From: Muribaculaceae bacterium
GTDB lineage: Bacteria > Bacteroidota > Bacteroidia > Bacteroidales > Muribaculaceae
DNA length: 15,687 nucleotides
NCBI GenBank assembly: GCA_016287065.1
Contig: JAEEVB010000020.1
Span: 1-15,687 of the forward strand
Reading direction: 5' to 3'
In this document: piece by piece, positions 15,169 to 15,687 of the stretch
Layout of the letters: the number at the start of each line of letters is the position of its first letter
How positions within the stretch are numbered: position 1 is the first letter of the stretch
The notes under the pieces: generated by a model
The model's database searches: none
What the model was told of the DNA's origin: nothing
Seen by the model: the letters and a program-made list of their open reading frames with translations, nothing else
Position numbers and translations under genes: made by a program

Positions 15169-15303
15169 TCATGTGGCCAATGGTGCCACTGCTGAGCAAT
15201 TCAGTTGCCCGAAGGAACCATACTCTTCGACTTTCTCATCCACTTTGAGCATCCCGCTTTGGGTGGGTATCACCACGTCGGTGCTAAAAAGTTGACTTTT
15301 CAG
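15169..15303 (-). pseudogene. Possible eroded coding remnant (44 codons, unidentified)
   Basis: The minus frame from 15303 to a stop at 15171-15169 translates to a protein-like stretch, including STDVVIPTQSGMLKVDEKV and EEYGSFGQLNCSAVAPLAT. It sits in a GC-richer block inside A/T-rich DNA and has an in-frame TGA just upstream, so no proper start is available except an internal ATG that would leave 27 residues. The plus strand is also open over the same block (15164-15295, ending ITTSVLKS), so the coding direction is uncertain. I do not recognise a family. Confidence 0.25.
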
Positions 15304-15307
15304 TCAA
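15292..15307. repeat. Small perfect hairpin TTGACT-TTTC-AGTCAA
   Basis: Six-bp arms with a four-base loop, 18 bp upstream of the fabD -33 element. It may mark the edge of the GC-richer block or be a protein-binding dyad. Confidence 0.5.
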
Positions 15308-15324
15308 TATTCACCCGTTGTCTA

Positions 15325-15354
15325 TTGTAAATATTAAAAATATCCGTACCTTTG
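15325..15354 (+). promoter_or_regulatory. fabD promoter (TTG -33, TACCTTTG -7)
   Basis: TTG (15325-15327) and TACCTTTG (15347-15354) are separated by 19 bp, a good Bacteroidota promoter. Transcription would start near 15361, about 40 nt before the fabD ATG. Confidence 0.75.
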
Positions 15355-15401
15355 CAGTCCAATAAAGAAATTTTTCATTAATTAAAGACAGATATATAGA
15401 C

Positions 15402-15687
15402 ATGAAAGCATTTGTATTTCCCGGTCAAGGCGCACAGTTCGTGGGTATGGGTAAGGACCTGTACGAGAACAATGCGATGGCCAAAGAAATGTTTGAGAAA
15501 GCTAATGAAGTGCTCGGTTTCCGCATCACCGACCTGATGTTTGAGGGAACTGAAGACGACCTGAAGCAAACTAAGGTTACACAACCCGCGGTGTTCCTGC
15601 ACTCGGTGATACTCGCCAAGACGCTGGGCGAAGAGTTCAAACCCGACATGGTTGCCGGTCACTCGCTGGGCGAGGTCTCGGCACTGG
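15402..15687 (+). CDS. fabD: Malonyl-CoA:ACP transacylase FabD, N-terminal part (cut by right edge)
   Basis: The first 95 codons are visible. FabD moves the malonyl group from CoA to acyl carrier protein and so supplies the extender unit for type II fatty-acid synthesis in the cytoplasm. The N-terminal signature FVFPGQGAQFVGMGKDLY (4-21) and the nucleophile elbow GHSLGE (86-91), with active-site Ser88, are diagnostic; TQPAVFLHSV (60-69) is also typical. The full protein is normally about 290-310 residues, so roughly a third is present. The ATG at 15402 gives the standard N-terminus MKAFVFPGQG. Its own promoter lies at 15325-15354, and it is divergent from the sugar locus, with no obvious functional tie to it. 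Confidence 0.96.
   Translation, partial: MKAFVFPGQGAQFVGMGKDLYENNAMAKEMFEKANEVLGFRITDLMFEGTEDDLKQTKVTQPAVFLHSVILAKTLGEEFKPDMVAGHSLGEVSAL

Larger units (their letters stand above)
14807..15401. other. susC-fabD divergent intergenic region
   Basis: This 595-bp region has no complete gene. From 14807 to about 15160 it is strongly A/T-rich and holds the susC promoter; the reading frame at 14927-15163 has a hydrophobic, low-complexity translation and looks accidental. From about 15164 to 15300 the base composition rises to that of coding DNA (possible remnant). A small hairpin at 15292-15307 and the fabD promoter follow. Confidence 0.7.

Noticed and set aside
1..15687. CRISPR array, tRNA/rRNA genes, phage or complete IS element
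   Set aside because: No regularly spaced repeats, cloverleaf-like sequence, rRNA stretch, transposase or terminal repeats were seen on either strand.

Overview
The window reads as a chromosomal piece of a gut-type Bacteroidales bacterium (Prevotellaceae/Muribaculaceae-like). The reasons are a SusC/SusD pair, a Bacteroidota-type TamB with a long N-terminal anchor, and five intergenic boxes of the form TAnnTTTG, the -7 element of the Bacteroidota primary sigma factor. Leaders are A/T-rich and lack clear Shine-Dalgarno sequences. Coding DNA is moderately GC-rich and the intergenic DNA is much richer in A/T. The exact genus cannot be read from the sequence.

Layout. (1) 1-2150, minus: N-terminal 716 codons of a TamB/AsmA-like envelope protein, running off the left edge; its leader holds a C10 tract and a degenerate 8-bp repeat. 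(2) 2476-3156, plus: a DUF5715-type membrane-anchored protein with the metal-ligand pattern of M15 peptidases, divergent from tamB. (3) 3157-4296, minus: tatA then tatC, a minimal Tat translocase; tatC ends back-to-back with the DUF5715 gene. (4) 4362-14806, minus: a polysaccharide utilisation locus read in the order susC, susD, GH43-F5/8C-FN3 protein, GH144-like lipoprotein, GH3 beta-glucosidase. (5) 14807-15401: a 595-bp regulatory region with the susC promoter, a GC-richer 44-codon remnant and the promoter of (6) fabD, plus, cut by the right edge.

How the locus probably works. A GH144-family enzyme next to a GH3 beta-glucosidase and SusCD fits uptake and breakdown of beta-1,2-glucan (sophoro-oligosaccharides). 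In this model the lipoprotein cleaves the glucan, SusCD imports the products and periplasmic GH3 releases glucose. The GH43 protein, with all three catalytic carboxylates, does not fit plain beta-1,2-glucan and suggests a decorated or mixed substrate. A strong intrinsic-terminator-like hairpin sits between susD and the GH43 gene, so the transporter is probably made in excess of the enzymes. No HTCS, SusR-like or ECF sigma/anti-sigma regulator is in the window. An inverted repeat spanning both elements of the susC promoter is the best candidate operator.

I see no tRNA, rRNA, CRISPR array, complete insertion sequence or phage gene.
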